DNA of 64,000 nucleotides, taken from the NCBI GenBank assembly GCA_028456385.1, contig JALNQF010000036.1:186001-250000 (forward strand). The letters run 5' to 3'. Shown piece after piece: positions 1 through 10,325 of the stretch; the first letter of the stretch is position 1, and every line of letters begins with the position of its first letter. Source of the DNA: Ophiosphaerella korrae. Taxonomy: Eukaryota > Ascomycota > Dothideomycetes > Pleosporales > Phaeosphaeriaceae. Position numbers and translations under genes: made by a program. The notes beneath the pieces were generated by a model that had not been told where the DNA came from, did not search any database, and saw only the letters and a list, made by a program, of their open reading frames with translations.

Positions 1-29
1 CGAAGTCGACCTTAGTGCTTCTAATACAG

Positions 30-258
30 AACCCTAGCAGTCACGAGAAGGACAGACTTCAACAATGCCAACATTTCCGTTGCTGTCCCGGAATATCGGG
101 TCGAGGTCTTCGCTTCTTCTGGCCCCGCGTCCAATGGACGACGGTCGCTTTTATGCGCGAGCGTGCCAAGAAAGATCAAACACGCTCACAAGCGTATCAA
201 ACCATGTAATTTGAAGAAGCAAGGAGCAGTAGTCAGTATCTGCGACTATGGCAGGTAG
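30..258 (+). CDS. Possible 3' terminal exon of a gene cut by the window edge
   Basis: An open stretch runs from an acceptor-like CAG ending at base 29 to a TAG at 256-258 and would encode about 75 residues. The translation contains a plausible stretch (VPEYRVEVFASSGP) followed by a basic, cysteine-containing tail. I do not recognise a family. The only support is the open frame and the acceptor-like site, so it may be chance. Confidence 0.15.
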
Positions 259-468
259 TCGTGCATGGTTCGGAAACACCTGTGAGCAGCCTTTGGCCCA
301 GCGCACTGGTCGTAAACAGTCGCGCAGACTCATCCCAGCACTTGAGTTTTGACAGGCTTTCTTGAGAGACGCCTATTCAAAAAGGCTGATACTAGATGCG
401 TTTCTCTAGCATTATCTATCTGCAATCAATCTACTTCGCCAACTTCGTGCACCGCCAGCGCAGCCACA

Positions 469-1823
469 ATGATTCATAATTATACCAAAGACATGATGGT
501 CAGCTTAGCTGTCATATTCATGATCTTACCAATGGTATTTGTTGCCCTACGACTGTGGGCAAAGATGCTTGCCAAACGAGTTGGTTGGGACGATCACCTA
601 GCAATTGCTGCTCTTGTATGTCGCTTCACACACTGTGACTGTACGTCCTAACACAACATAGGCTGTATCAGTAACATGCTGCGCATTACAGTTAGCAAGT
701 ATGTGTCTCATCTAATCGTCAATGGAGAAGACTGACACTTTTACAGCGGCATTTCATGGCTATCTCGGCCAGCATCAGCCTCTGGATGCCAATGGGCAAC
801 CGATAATGGACGATCCAGGATTGATATTTTTTGAAGAGGTAAGAGCCCTAGTCGATATATGTATTGTTTTGCTGATTGTATACTCATAGACCAAGTTCGC
901 ACTCAATATGATATCCATCATGGGACTCGGGCTCGTCAAGTCGTCTATCCTCGTCATGTATAAGAATATCTTTACCATCCGGAAGTTCCAAATAATCGTT
1001 TACACCGTACTCGCCTTAGTTGTTGGCTGGACCGTCAGCTTCACTACCTCGCATCTCTTTACCTGTTACCCTATCACGGTATTCATCGAACCATACTATA
1101 ACAACGAATGTGTCCAGACGGTGCCTATGTTCTTGGCTTTACTGGTACGTGAGCAACGAAATTGAGGCTCCATTTCAAATGTCTCTCTCGGAATCTGGCT
1201 AATTACTCAATCAGTTCACCGATGTGATTGCTGATGTTGTTATCCTCATACTCCCGATACCCATGGTGATGAGTGTGAAAATGGAGCTCAAAAAGAAGTT
1301 GGCTGTGATACTCATGTTAACGCTTGGTGCCGCGTAAGTTGATTCTATGTCATTCATGTACCATTGGCCTATTTACTGATAAGACAGTGTATGTGCCGTA
1401 AGCATCACTCGGGTAATTGCTACGTACTCGATTGCGAAGGAATATGTCAAACATCCGGACGACGTGATCTATTATACAGCACCCGTATTCTTTTGGACCA
1501 ACATCGAACTATCACTTGCAATAGTTTGCGCATGCCTACCAACTTTACGACCCATTTGGTTTCATTTTCGTCCTAGGGAAGCCACAACCAAACACTCCGC
1601 ATCTGGTTATGGTTCCTCGAAGCTCACCGGGACTAAAACCAACAACAGCTTTGGAGCAATGTATGGTGGCTCCCGCAAACCGTACAAAGAGATTGACGAA
1701 CTGGAGCTCACGCAATACGACCACGAACAATCCTCACAAATCTCCACTGAAACAGGGCCTCGATCTACATCCGCTGAGCAAGGAATCAGGAAAGCTGTCA
1801 CGATCCACCAGACCTTGAATTGA
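469..1823 (+). CDS. Fungal rhodopsin-fold integral membrane protein (PTH11-like, no CFEM)
   Basis: Six exons give a 361-residue protein: 469-615, 662-698, 747-838, 890-1144, 1215-1333 and 1388-1823. All introns are GT-AG and each junction restores frame. It is a polytopic membrane protein of the fungal rhodopsin-domain family. Visible hallmarks are an N-terminal helix (MMVSLAVIFMILPMVFVALRLWAK) followed by the family-typical VGWDDHLAI, a helix pair around SIMGLGLVKSSILVMYKNIF, an extracellular loop with paired cysteines (FTCYP and NNEC), FTDVIADVVILILPIPMV, and SLAIVCACLPTLRPI before a hydrophilic tail. The amino-terminal CFEM domain of true PTH11 is absent. Many such proteins are orphan receptors; some lie in secondary-metabolite clusters. 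The ligand is unknown. The start codon is chosen because the first helix follows directly. Confidence 0.85.
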
Positions 1824-2668
1824 CAGGTTTTAATGCACGGATCGATAGAAAAAGCGCCGACATGCCTGTCAGTTTTGATACCCTGTTGTACAGGCCAACA
1901 CTGTATCGAGTGAGCGGCCTCGCAGAGGCATTTTGTAGGAGAAAGCTATCCAACCACAGAAAAGCGCTAGGCTTTCAGATAGGCATAATCAAGTGTCTAC
2001 GTAGTACGTTAAACGCCAGGTATTCGGCAAGTGTCAGGGGCCTTCGGCATATCTGAATCCTTCCGGAGGTTATGGGCTGACATCCTGGACGAAAGAATGG
2101 ACAAGAACATGATTTCAGCCACCGGTGGCTGACCATTTCAGGACACCTCCGGAGCGCCAAGATATGCACCCTCGGACGATCTTTCTCCACGTCGCCCCAT
2201 GAAGATTCTATTCGCTTGGAGTGAATCATGTCACGTGAGAACAAGGGTAGAACGGGCGAACCTCATTACTGGGACCGCACGAATTTGACCGATCAAGATA
2301 TCCTTCGCCGAACGATGGAACGTGTGTATCATGCACTTATGAATTTTAGAATTCCGTCGTGTACTCGCCCAGGAGTTGGCTGCATCCTAAGATTATTTCA
2401 GTATGGCAATTCAATTACATCTTCCGCGTTAGGTGCTGCGAAATCCGTCCCGCCTCTATGCCCCACTGCACGCATGGTCAAATGCTCTGTCTAATTCTGG
2501 ATCATTTATGCACTTGCGCTACATTGCCTTGGGGCTCACTAAGACATGGGAGTGCATGCACTTGCTAAGCGAGCCGTGAGGTTGCAACTGATAAATAGTG
2601 AGAATACCTCAGGTACTTTCAAGACGCAAGGCCCGGCAGATCCGAAACGTCTCCCCCACTCGTGTACC
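1824..2668. other. Intergenic, no gene seen
   Basis: 845 bp between the membrane protein and the FAD oxidase. Short open frames are present on both strands but none shows a recognisable domain or splice-supported extension. It should contain the promoter of the FAD oxidase; a TATA-like GATAAATAG lies near 2590. Confidence 0.5.
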
Positions 2669-4205
2669 ATGCGGCTCCTTCTTTCCCAGTGCTTCGTCAC
2701 GGCTGTTACCGCCCTTGCTATCAGGCAGTCGGAGTTCACTCAAGGCTCTATCCAGAATGATCTAAACAGCCTCCTGTCTCCCGCTTCTAAAGTAACAATT
2801 GAGCTTCGGGCAAGATGGAGCGCTTTCAGTGCACCCGTCCCAGCCGTTGTTGTTTCTCCCACATCTGAGAAAGATGTTGCCCAAACAGTATATTTGCTTA
2901 GTCCAAACAGCCGTCTGATGCAATTGCTGACTGTTATAGGTCAAATATTGCGCTAAGAACAAGATTCCCTTCTTGACCCAGAATGGTGGTAATGGCTGGG
3001 CAAACTCATTCAATCTTGGCAAGAATGGCGTTCTCATCAACATGGCTGGCTTGAACGCCGTCACATTCACCGCAGATAAAAAGCAAGCGACAATTGGTGG
3101 TGGAGCCATTATCGGCGATGTTATCCCTGCGGCTAATGCGGCTGGTGCATTGGTGATTACTGGCAACTGCAACTGTGTTGGTGCTGTCGGTGCTCTTTTG
3201 GGAGGTGGCTATGGTATGTGACATTTGACGTTAGACAGAGACAAACGCTCATATCTTATAGGTAACATCATGGGCGAGGTTGGCTTCGGTGTCGACAACA
3301 TCATTTCCCTTCGTGTAGTCCTTGCCAGCGGAGAGGTCAAGACTGTCTCTAAGACCGAAAATGCAGACCTCTTCTGGGCAATGCGTGGCGCTGGACCCAA
3401 CTTTGGCGTCGTTATTTCTGCAACAGTCAACTCAAAGCCAACTACCGCTGAGGACCGTACTGCTTGGATCAACAACCTTTTCTTCACAGAAGACAAGCTT
3501 GAGCAAGTCGCACAGGCTATGCAAGACCTTCCCTTGAAGCCTGAGCAAAGGATCTACTTGGTTCTCACCAACTCGGGACCTCCCCTCAACCAGCCTTCGA
3601 TCCTCATCACCGGTTTCCTACGCAAGGGTACCGAGGAGACGGGCCGCGCTGCTTTCGCCTCCATGTATGCTCTTGGTCCCGTCTCTGAGTCTAGCGCAGT
3701 CACACCTTATGAAGGATGGAACGCCGCCAACGATGGCTTCTGTACCCGTGGAGACCGCAAGCCATCATACAGCACAACTATCAACAACATGCAAGCAAAG
3801 AAGTGGCCTGAGATCTGGGAGCTGTACAAGAAGTTCCAAGCCAAGGGCCCTAACTCCGCCGTCCTCATCGAGCGTTACAACTTGACCAAGGCCAACGCAG
3901 CACCAAAGGGTTCGGCTGCCCTTAACGAGAAACTCCGCACTGAGGCGTTCGCTCAGGCTATCGTTATTCCATGGTACACCGATGCCGGTCTTGATGATGA
4001 GGCTCTGGAGTTTGGTGAGAACGTAAGGGCTCTGTGGAGTTACAATGCCGACCCCAAGAAGAACCCAACGTACGCGAACTTTGGCCACGGCGATGAAACG
4101 TCAGAGGCTATCTATGGCTCCAGTCTCGCGCGGTTGAGGACGCTCAAGAAGCAATATGATCCCTCGAATGTTTTCAACCAGTGGTTCAACATCAAGACAT
4201 ACTAG
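2669..4205 (+). CDS. Secreted FAD-linked oxidase with BBE-type C-terminus
   Basis: Exons 2669-2887, 2940-3213 and 3262-4205 encode 478 residues. A hydrophobic leader (MRLLLSQCFVTAVTALA) suggests secretion. The FAD_binding_4 fold begins near PVPAVVVSPTSEKDVAQ (about residue 55) and includes the glycine-rich GAVGALLGGGYG loop. The C-terminal YDPSNVFNQWFNI matches the berberine-bridge (BBE) tail. These enzymes oxidise alcohols, carbohydrates or alkaloid-like substrates with O2 in the extracellular or secretory space. The histidine that usually carries covalent FAD (GGH motif) is asparagine here (NGGNG, Asn91), while the candidate cysteinyl-FAD position (Cys150 in GNCNCVG) is kept. The substrate cannot be deduced. 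An AATAAA signal follows the stop. Confidence 0.92.
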
Positions 4206-4217
4206 TGAAAACACCTA

Positions 4218-4223
4218 AATAAA
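4218..4223 (+). terminator. Poly(A) signal AATAAA of the FAD oxidase
   Basis: A canonical AATAAA hexamer lies 13 bp after the oxidase stop codon, followed by T-rich sequence. Confidence 0.5.
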
Positions 4224-5011
4224 TTCTTGTATATAATACAAATTTTGTCTCCAACACAACATGCTGTATTTCAATCTTCACATGTGGGTCCCTGGTCGAG
4301 TTGGTTTGTTCATCGGTCTCATTTAGTGTTTGTAACGTCTGTAGGTTACGACTAATCAGACGACTTAACACAGTGCAGCTGTTTATATAAAAAAGCTCCA
4401 GCCTAGCTGCAAAGAACGACGATTATTACTTTCGTATTTCTGCCTAGTCCTTAGATGCTTTTTCAATGTGCTGTAATACCTAGTCCCAGATGATTGCACT
4501 ATCGATTCACTTGCAAAGGTTTCTCAAGGGCCATGGTGGGGGCGGTGCTTGGATGATTCAAGAGCTTTACTACCTAAACTGGAGGTGCAATATGCATGTA
4601 CAACCAAGTGACACACAGCACCCACGCAGCAGACACAAAAGCTGGGAATCTCGTGATATTCATGCTAAGAGTGCAAGAACCGCCCATAATACGGAAGGTC
4701 CCAAATACGCGTCGAAAGAGACGCCTACAAATACATAGGGCCTGTAACAGGATTTGCCCACACTGCAAATTCTTCCAGAAATATGGAATGATGTCAAAAT
4801 AAAGATAGGCAATGATCGATATTGAGTAGAGCCATTTCAACTTGTCAAGATAAGGACGATTTTGTTAGAACATTTCGTAGCAATCCCCAGCGAACATCCC
4901 TCGGAAAAACCACCACGTAGATTAGTATGTGTGGGTAATGCAAGATGTCATGACTACAATGCTCAATACACTCTCAAAATAAATCATTCTCCACCACATC
5001 ACCACCGCACT
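4224..5011. other. Intergenic, no gene seen
   Basis: Contains 3' flanks of two convergent genes (FAD oxidase on plus, MPP10 on minus). Short open frames near 4490-4840 overlap one another on both strands and show no protein-like features. Confidence 0.5.
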
Positions 5012-7183
5012 CTACAGCTTATAACTCCCCGCCCCTCTCCTCGCCACATCCTTAACCTCCCTCCCCTCAACATCAGTCAGTACACCCTTTCTCCCGATAA
5101 TCTGCACACCACCCTTCTTTAGATCGTTAATGAGCTGCTTCTTCCCTTGCTTCACGCCCTTCTTGGCATCCTCCTTCGCCGTCTTCTCAGTCCGCGGCTT
5201 ATTAAGGCCCTCCTTCTTGCTTCTCTCCTTTGCTCTTCGGCGCCTGCTGGCCTTGTCCTCGCGCGACATTTCCTCGCGGGAGACGGGCATGCCGCTCTTG
5301 GTAACGACTTCGGCCTTGTTCGTGTCGTCACCAGGCTTATAAACTTCCTGCGGTGCGAGCATGCTGGCGCCTGCGACGTCGCTGCCGGCTGTGGGGCGTG
5401 CGTCTTCCATTTCGATGGCGGGCGCGTCAACGCGGATTTCGAGGTTGGGGGCGGCAGGCTTGGGCTTGAAATGTGAGGAGCTTAGGGAGTCGAGTTTAGC
5501 GGAAAGAGATTTCCATTGTGCGGAGATTTCGTCGTGTTCTTTCCTTCGCTTTTCATCTTTTGCATTCACGAAGTTCGGATCTGTATTGCGGAGACGATCC
5601 TCTTCGTAGAGCTCTGCTAGGCCTTTTCCAGACTTGGTATCGTCCAGCTCCACTCGGCCTCTTCGGACTTTGGGTCCTGTTGCAAGATCATCAGGACGGC
5701 GTCGCTGTACTTCATCGAATTCTTCGGCAAGGATTCGCCTCTTAATCAATGCTTCAATGTCTTCTGATACTTCTACAGTGGCTATTGGGACAGGTTTACC
5801 TGCTCGCTCGAACTCAAGGTTCTCTTCTAACAGGGAATTAAGCGGTCGGTCAGCCGCTCGGGCTTCGCCAGAGAGCTGCCATTCTCGTTTCGCGACATTG
5901 GCTGCTTCTAACTTCCTGATCTCTTCTGCAATCTTGGCTTGCCTTCTTTCATGCGTTGAACGTCGTGATTTGGGATCTGAAGGATCAAGGCCCGAGAGGT
6001 CACCTTCGCTGTCCACGTCATCGTCATCTTCGAACAAGTCGCGGTGTACCCGAGCTATAGCACCCTCTACGTCGGCATCATCTTCTGCCTCTGGCTCATC
6101 ATCGCCTTCTTTCTTTTCAGGGAAATTATGAGGGTTGGGTCTGCCTCGCTTCTTCTTGTTCTTGCCTACTTTCCGTGCAGGTGGCGCAAAAAAGTCGGCA
6201 TACATGACGTTGTTGGCATTCATGCCATCGTCTACAACATCAAGATCACCATCCGCAAATTCTTCGTTATCATCACTATCACCCTCTGGCGCGTTCAGGT
6301 CGACGTTGCCGAACGTTGGCCCCTCTGCACCTGACTCGTCATCAGAAGCTTCTTGACCGCCCAATGCTTTGCCATTACTTGACTTCTCTGCCATGGGGTC
6401 TGCTGCCCAATCAATTTCCTCATCATCGCTTTCTGCCGCCTCGCCTCGTTGATCCTGTTGTTCGAGAAAGTCGGATTGCTTGTTGAAGTCGTCTATGGAA
6501 AAGAAACCGTCGTTGAGGCCGTGGGGATCGGGTTTATAGGTTTCAGCCGGTTCATCATCCGACTTTTCTGAGAATACATCCTCCTCATTGTCGTCCATAT
6601 CCATGTCCTCGTCAGAGAACATGCCTTCTGATGGCTGAGCGTCTTCATCGTCGACGCCATCGTATTCCCAGTCAACACCCTCCTCACCTAGACTGGATTC
6701 CTCTAGATCGTCTGCGTCTTCATTGATATCGTCTTCCTCGTCATCATCTTGCACCGTTACCACTTCATCGTCTCGTGGAAGCGCAAGCTCAATCTCTTCA
6801 GTTGTAGCCTCGACTATCTTCCGCGCCTGTTCAAAGACTTGATTTACATCGAAGCCATCGAGGTGCACTTTTTTCAAATGCAGCACTCTGACATCATTGT
6901 CATAACCGTGTCCCCGCTTTCGCTTCTTGCGGAGCTCTTGTTGGCGTTGCGCCTGTATTTCGCTGATGCTGGCGGCGACTGGATCTAGATATTGTTTCGC
7001 AGCAGCGAGAAAAGCGGAATTGAGCTGTAAATTTGGCTGCAAGAAGGCCAGTGGATTCGTGACCAAACGGGACGACGAGCTCGTTGCGGCTGGTGCAAGA
7101 TCCATTGGCGGTGGTTGGGCGGAGCCCACAGAGAGGGTATGCGAGGAAATGGAGGTGTCAGGCGAGAATGATAGCGGCGCCAT
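5012..7183 (-). CDS. MPP10: U3 snoRNP protein MPP10 (SSU processome)
   Basis: A single uninterrupted frame encodes 723 residues. MPP10 is a nucleolar component of the small-subunit processome, acting with IMP3 and IMP4 in U3-dependent 18S rRNA maturation. Visible family traits: the N-terminal NPLAFLQPN region, the basic KKRKRGHG stretch, the LHLKKVHLDGFDVNQVFEQ block, very long acidic runs (about residues 140-260, 275-320 and 360-400) and the conserved C-terminal part including SLLEENLEFERAGKPVP, KSGKGLAELYEEDR and lysine-rich segments ending in SYKL. Length is close to the fungal family norm. It stands alone; upstream is a long intergenic region and downstream is the convergent oxidase. Confidence 0.95.
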   Translation of the reverse strand: MAPLSFSPDTSISSHTLSVGSAQPPPMDLAPAATSSSSRLVTNPLAFLQPNLQLNSAFLAAAKQYLDPVAASISEIQAQRQQELRKKRKRGHGYDNDVRVLHLKKVHLDGFDVNQVFEQARKIVEATTEEIELALPRDDEVVTVQDDDEEDDINEDADDLEESSLGEEGVDWEYDGVDDEDAQPSEGMFSDEDMDMDDNEEDVFSEKSDDEPAETYKPDPHGLNDGFFSIDDFNKQSDFLEQQDQRGEAAESDDEEIDWAADPMAEKSSNGKALGGQEASDDESGAEGPTFGNVDLNAPEGDSDDNEEFADGDLDVVDDGMNANNVMYADFFAPPARKVGKNKKKRGRPNPHNFPEKKEGDDEPEAEDDADVEGAIARVHRDLFEDDDDVDSEGDLSGLDPSDPKSRRSTHERRQAKIAEEIRKLEAANVAKREWQLSGEARAADRPLNSLLEENLEFERAGKPVPIATVEVSEDIEALIKRRILAEEFDEVQRRRPDDLATGPKVRRGRVELDDTKSGKGLAELYEEDRLRNTDPNFVNAKDEKRRKEHDEISAQWKSLSAKLDSLSSSHFKPKPAAPNLEIRVDAPAIEMEDARPTAGSDVAGASMLAPQEVYKPGDDTNKAEVVTKSGMPVSREEMSREDKASRRRRAKERSKKEGLNKPRTEKTAKEDAKKGVKQGKKQLINDLKKGGVQIIGRKGVLTDVEGREVKDVARRGAGSYKL

Positions 7184-8865
7184 GCTATGGTGCGCGGTAA
7201 AAGCTGTGGTATGCTAAAAGTCACGAGCAAAGTCAAACGCGCGAACTTTGAGACGTTGACAAGAACTTTTTTGGAGTTCATCTGCCAAGATTCCGTTAGG
7301 TCCGTGCCGCGCATTAGGACGAACTAGTTTAGCACCGTCGTTCGTCCCAAGCACATAACATATTCTGACATTACATTGCGCATGCTGATCCTCTGTTATT
7401 TTTTCACACCCAAATCTCGTAACCACTATACTTCTTAGCGTTTCTTGTTTGCCAACTCAAGATGTAAATACCATCATTCTTCTGGGCCAAAACATGAGAA
7501 ACATCCATCGCCTCTGAATAGCTCCACCATCAAGAAACCAGCTCGACAAAAAGCTGTAGAAAGATTCCAAAGCATGAAGTATCTGATGTAGTATATCAAT
7601 ACGGTTTTACTGCTGCCAGCCCCACCATATTTACCCATGTCGACTCCATGTCGACCAGCACGCCGCTTGTGGTTGATAGTCACTCGTTTCGGAGCAGGTT
7701 ATCCACTGTGTAACTACTTGTAAATAATTTTTGATCGACCTAAGTACCCTTATCCCAGTACTTAAGATCATTTCAAGGCTTTAAATTGGTTGTAGCATGT
7801 ATCTACTACTCAAGATGGCCATCGTCGTTGATTATTCTTCACCTTTTTGCAGGTTGTTTGGTATAATGGGGTAAAAGCTGCCATTTTGCGGCTACGTGTA
7901 GGACGGTGATGGATGTGAAACAGTACATGGCTACATGTATCACTCGTAACAAATGTATTGTGTGCTATTAATCTGCTCTTCTAACATGTTGGTGCCTCTC
8001 TCTTACTTCGGCTGCGTATCTATGTAAAGGCACGCCAAATACGGCAAGGGCACCTGCAGTTGCAAAAAATAACGCGAAAGCTCAGTTTTGCAACACATCA
8101 CGTGTTTCTGCAGCATGGTCTCATTTTGGTTCACAAATAGCGTATTGTCTAGAATGGTCCAAGTTGAAGGGAGAGACATTACATTACCAGTCGCAATTCT
8201 ATACCTCTTTTTGAAGGTTGATCTGAGAGTTCATAAACGACAGAGCTTCGGGCATGGAGCGGAGAGAGATTGAATATTGGGGCGCTTCTATACCTTTGGA
8301 TTAATCATATCTACTGAGTGACTAGATAGCTAAGTAAATATAATATTACCTAGTTAAATGAACACCCTATAAGCAACGTGGAAATAGCACGAGCTAGCAA
8401 TTACACGACAAAATAACCTGTCTCTTAATGCCATATAGCTACCTGAATACTTATTTATATGAGACTAATCCCAAGGAGATTAAGGCCTTGAAGGCTAAGC
8501 GCAGGAAGGCGACGATACCGTCGACTTGGGAGACTTAAAAAATACGTATTTCTCGAAAAGATTTTCATATAGCACCACGATGGCCATTCCCAGCCCTTCC
8601 ACTCAATTAAATAGGATAAGTTTCCATGGCGTGCCGGCATGTCCAATCACAGATGAGAGCTTTTATCGCAGGTCTATTGGATGTGAGCCGAGTTTTGCCG
8701 GCGGGGCGGTGGAACCGTGAACCAAGCAGAATCTAGGTTGAGCAAACAAAATTTCACCCCACCGTTGTCGGCCGGATGCTTCGTTGATGCGGTGATAATT
8801 ATATCTGTGTTTATATATTTTGTGCTTGTCGGTTCTTCCATAGAAGCGAATCAACACCGCCAACA
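7184..8865. other. Long intergenic region between MPP10 and the tRNA gene
   Basis: About 1.7 kb of moderately AT-rich sequence with only short unsupported open frames. The first few hundred bases should hold the MPP10 promoter. The part from about 8280 to 8460 is TpA-rich and may be a decayed repeat, but I see no terminal repeats. Confidence 0.45.
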
Positions 8866-8964
8866 GGGCTTGTGGTCTAGTGGTATGATTCTCCCTTAGC
8901 ACCCTCTCCTTCATAAGGAGATCGAGCATGGGAGAGGTCCGGAGTTCAATTCTCCGTGAGTCCA
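8866..8964 (+). tRNA. tRNA with anticodon AGC (Ala) and a 27-nt intron; body resembles tRNA-Pro
   Basis: The cloverleaf folds completely: acceptor 8866-8872 with 8957-8963 (including G3:U70), discriminator A at 8964, anticodon stem 8891-8895 with 8930-8934, T stem 8940-8944 with 8952-8956 and loop TTCAATT. The anticodon loop reads TTAGCA then an intron at 8902-8928 and a final T, so the anticodon is AGC at 8898-8900, with the intron at the canonical 37/38 position. AGC and G3:U70 both specify alanine. The D arm and flanking sequence (GGTCTAGTGGTATGATTCTC) instead look like fungal tRNA-Pro. A Pol III T run follows. It could be a functional tRNA-Ala, an identity-switched tRNA-Pro or a mutated copy. 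Confidence 0.85.
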
Positions 8965-8966
8965 TC

Positions 8967-8971
8967 TTTTT
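8967..8971 (+). terminator. Pol III terminator (T5)
   Basis: Five consecutive T residues start three bases (8964 then TC) after the tRNA discriminator base, as expected for RNA polymerase III termination. Confidence 0.7.
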
Positions 8972-9039
8972 GCTGGCATCGTAGTGGTCATTTTGGTGGG
9001 TCGGGGGACGTAGGGGGTGGCTGGGTGGTGGTTTTTTCG

Positions 9040-9185
9040 AGTTTGGTGAAATCTTATTTTACTATACCTTACTAGTAAGACTAGTAAGACTACGCAAGTA
9101 GTAAAACTACCTAACTTCTTAAGTTATATAATAAGTAAGACCCCTATCTATAGTTTATATTCTATTGCGATTACTAGGGATCGTA
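9040..9185. repeat. RIP-like AT-rich remnant, left of solo LTR
   Basis: TpA-rich, CpA-poor sequence with repeated CTAGTAAGACTA-like words. It looks like a RIP-degraded repeat. It was later split by the solo LTR insertion and seems to continue on the other side (9473-9600). Confidence 0.45.
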
Positions 9186-9189
9186 ATAT

Positions 9190-9467
9190 TGTAACGAGGG
9201 TTCGTTGAACACTCGAGACTCTCGTGAACTCTGGTACAAGTTGGGGGCGGGGCCGATACACCAAAGATCATGACATTGTATAGTTGTAATCTAAAGCGGG
9301 GCCGGTGCGCTACACAGGCGCATAAAAGGCTCGATACTTGCGAAGAGAGTAAAGCAAGTATTATTCTCCCTTAGATACTAGTAGTACTATCAAATACTAT
9401 CTGTCATCCCTTCACTATCTCCTGTGGCCTACGGCAAGTACTATTGTCTTCCAGCTACCTCTTAACA
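9190..9467. mobile_element. Solo LTR (278 bp), flanked by 5-bp duplication AATAT
   Basis: The segment begins TGTAAC and ends TTAACA, and the five bases before it (9185-9189) and after it (9468-9472) are both AATAT, a perfect target-site duplication. Inside is a TATA-like CATAAAAGG near 9321 followed by a pyrimidine-rich stretch, as in an LTR promoter. Base composition is fairly balanced, unlike its AT-rich host sequence, so it appears younger and little affected by RIP. No internal retrotransposon coding sequence is adjacent, so it is a solo LTR left by LTR-LTR recombination. The short length fits Ty1/copia elements, but the superfamily is inference. Confidence 0.75.
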
Positions 9468-9472
9468 AATAT

Positions 9473-10325
9473 ATAGGTTCTAATAAAGAAACTTTTTACT
9501 ATAAACTTATTAATATAGAATAACTTTAAAACTCATTAGTTCTAATAAAGTAAGTAGTTACTATTAATAATAGACTATTCCTCTAAAGTTAGGAAGGAGC
9601 GGTTAGGTTATAAGTGTTGCTCTCGGATTAGAGAGGGGACTGTGTCTTTTTCGGCGGTGGGCGGATACTCGGTCCTCTGCACAGGGTGCATCTTCACACT
9701 TCTGTAGAAGCCGGTATCAAGTTGATACCCAAATTGTCCTCGAAAGTACATCAGCGAAACTTCAACATGTGTATTGCATCAGGAGTCCAGAGGATGCAGA
9801 GGTGCTGAGTGTTGAATATCACAGTTGAGGCACAGCACCATCTGGCTGCGGCGCCGAAAATAGCGCAGGTTCCGGACCGCTTCTTCGTTTACTACGTCAT
9901 ACCTCGTACGATCGGCGGCAATTCTTGACCAACATTGCAGTACTACTGGACGTAACGGTTGGCAATTATGGAAATTTTTGAAGATCGGATGAGGCGTGAT
10001 GCTTGGCTATGTGAAAGGTAGTATCGGTCTGCTCAAGATATGATCGTGTGCTAAGTGCTTTGTAGCATTTCAAATGTATTCAGTAGGCATGGCACCCAGG
10101 ATGGATCAAATGCTCCATATCAACTTTTTGCATCCACAAGTGTGAATAACAAGAAGTATATTGTAGTGCATATTTCGAAAAAAAAAAAAAAAGTTTGCGT
10201 GAAGAAAAAAAAATGAATTGAGTGGAGTTAATTATGGTGAGGAAGGGAGAGTGACAGCGAAGTGAGCATATCAAACAGTTCGCGTGGTGCAAACTTATCT
10301 ACGACTCAAAAGCAAAGCCTCTCTA
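9473..10325. other. AT-rich remnant then intergenic sequence
   Basis: The first roughly 130 bp are TpA-rich like the other side of the solo LTR. From about 9600 the composition normalises. Short A runs lie near 10178-10212. No gene is seen; the end is the 3' flank of the minus-strand cyanide hydratase. Confidence 0.45.
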
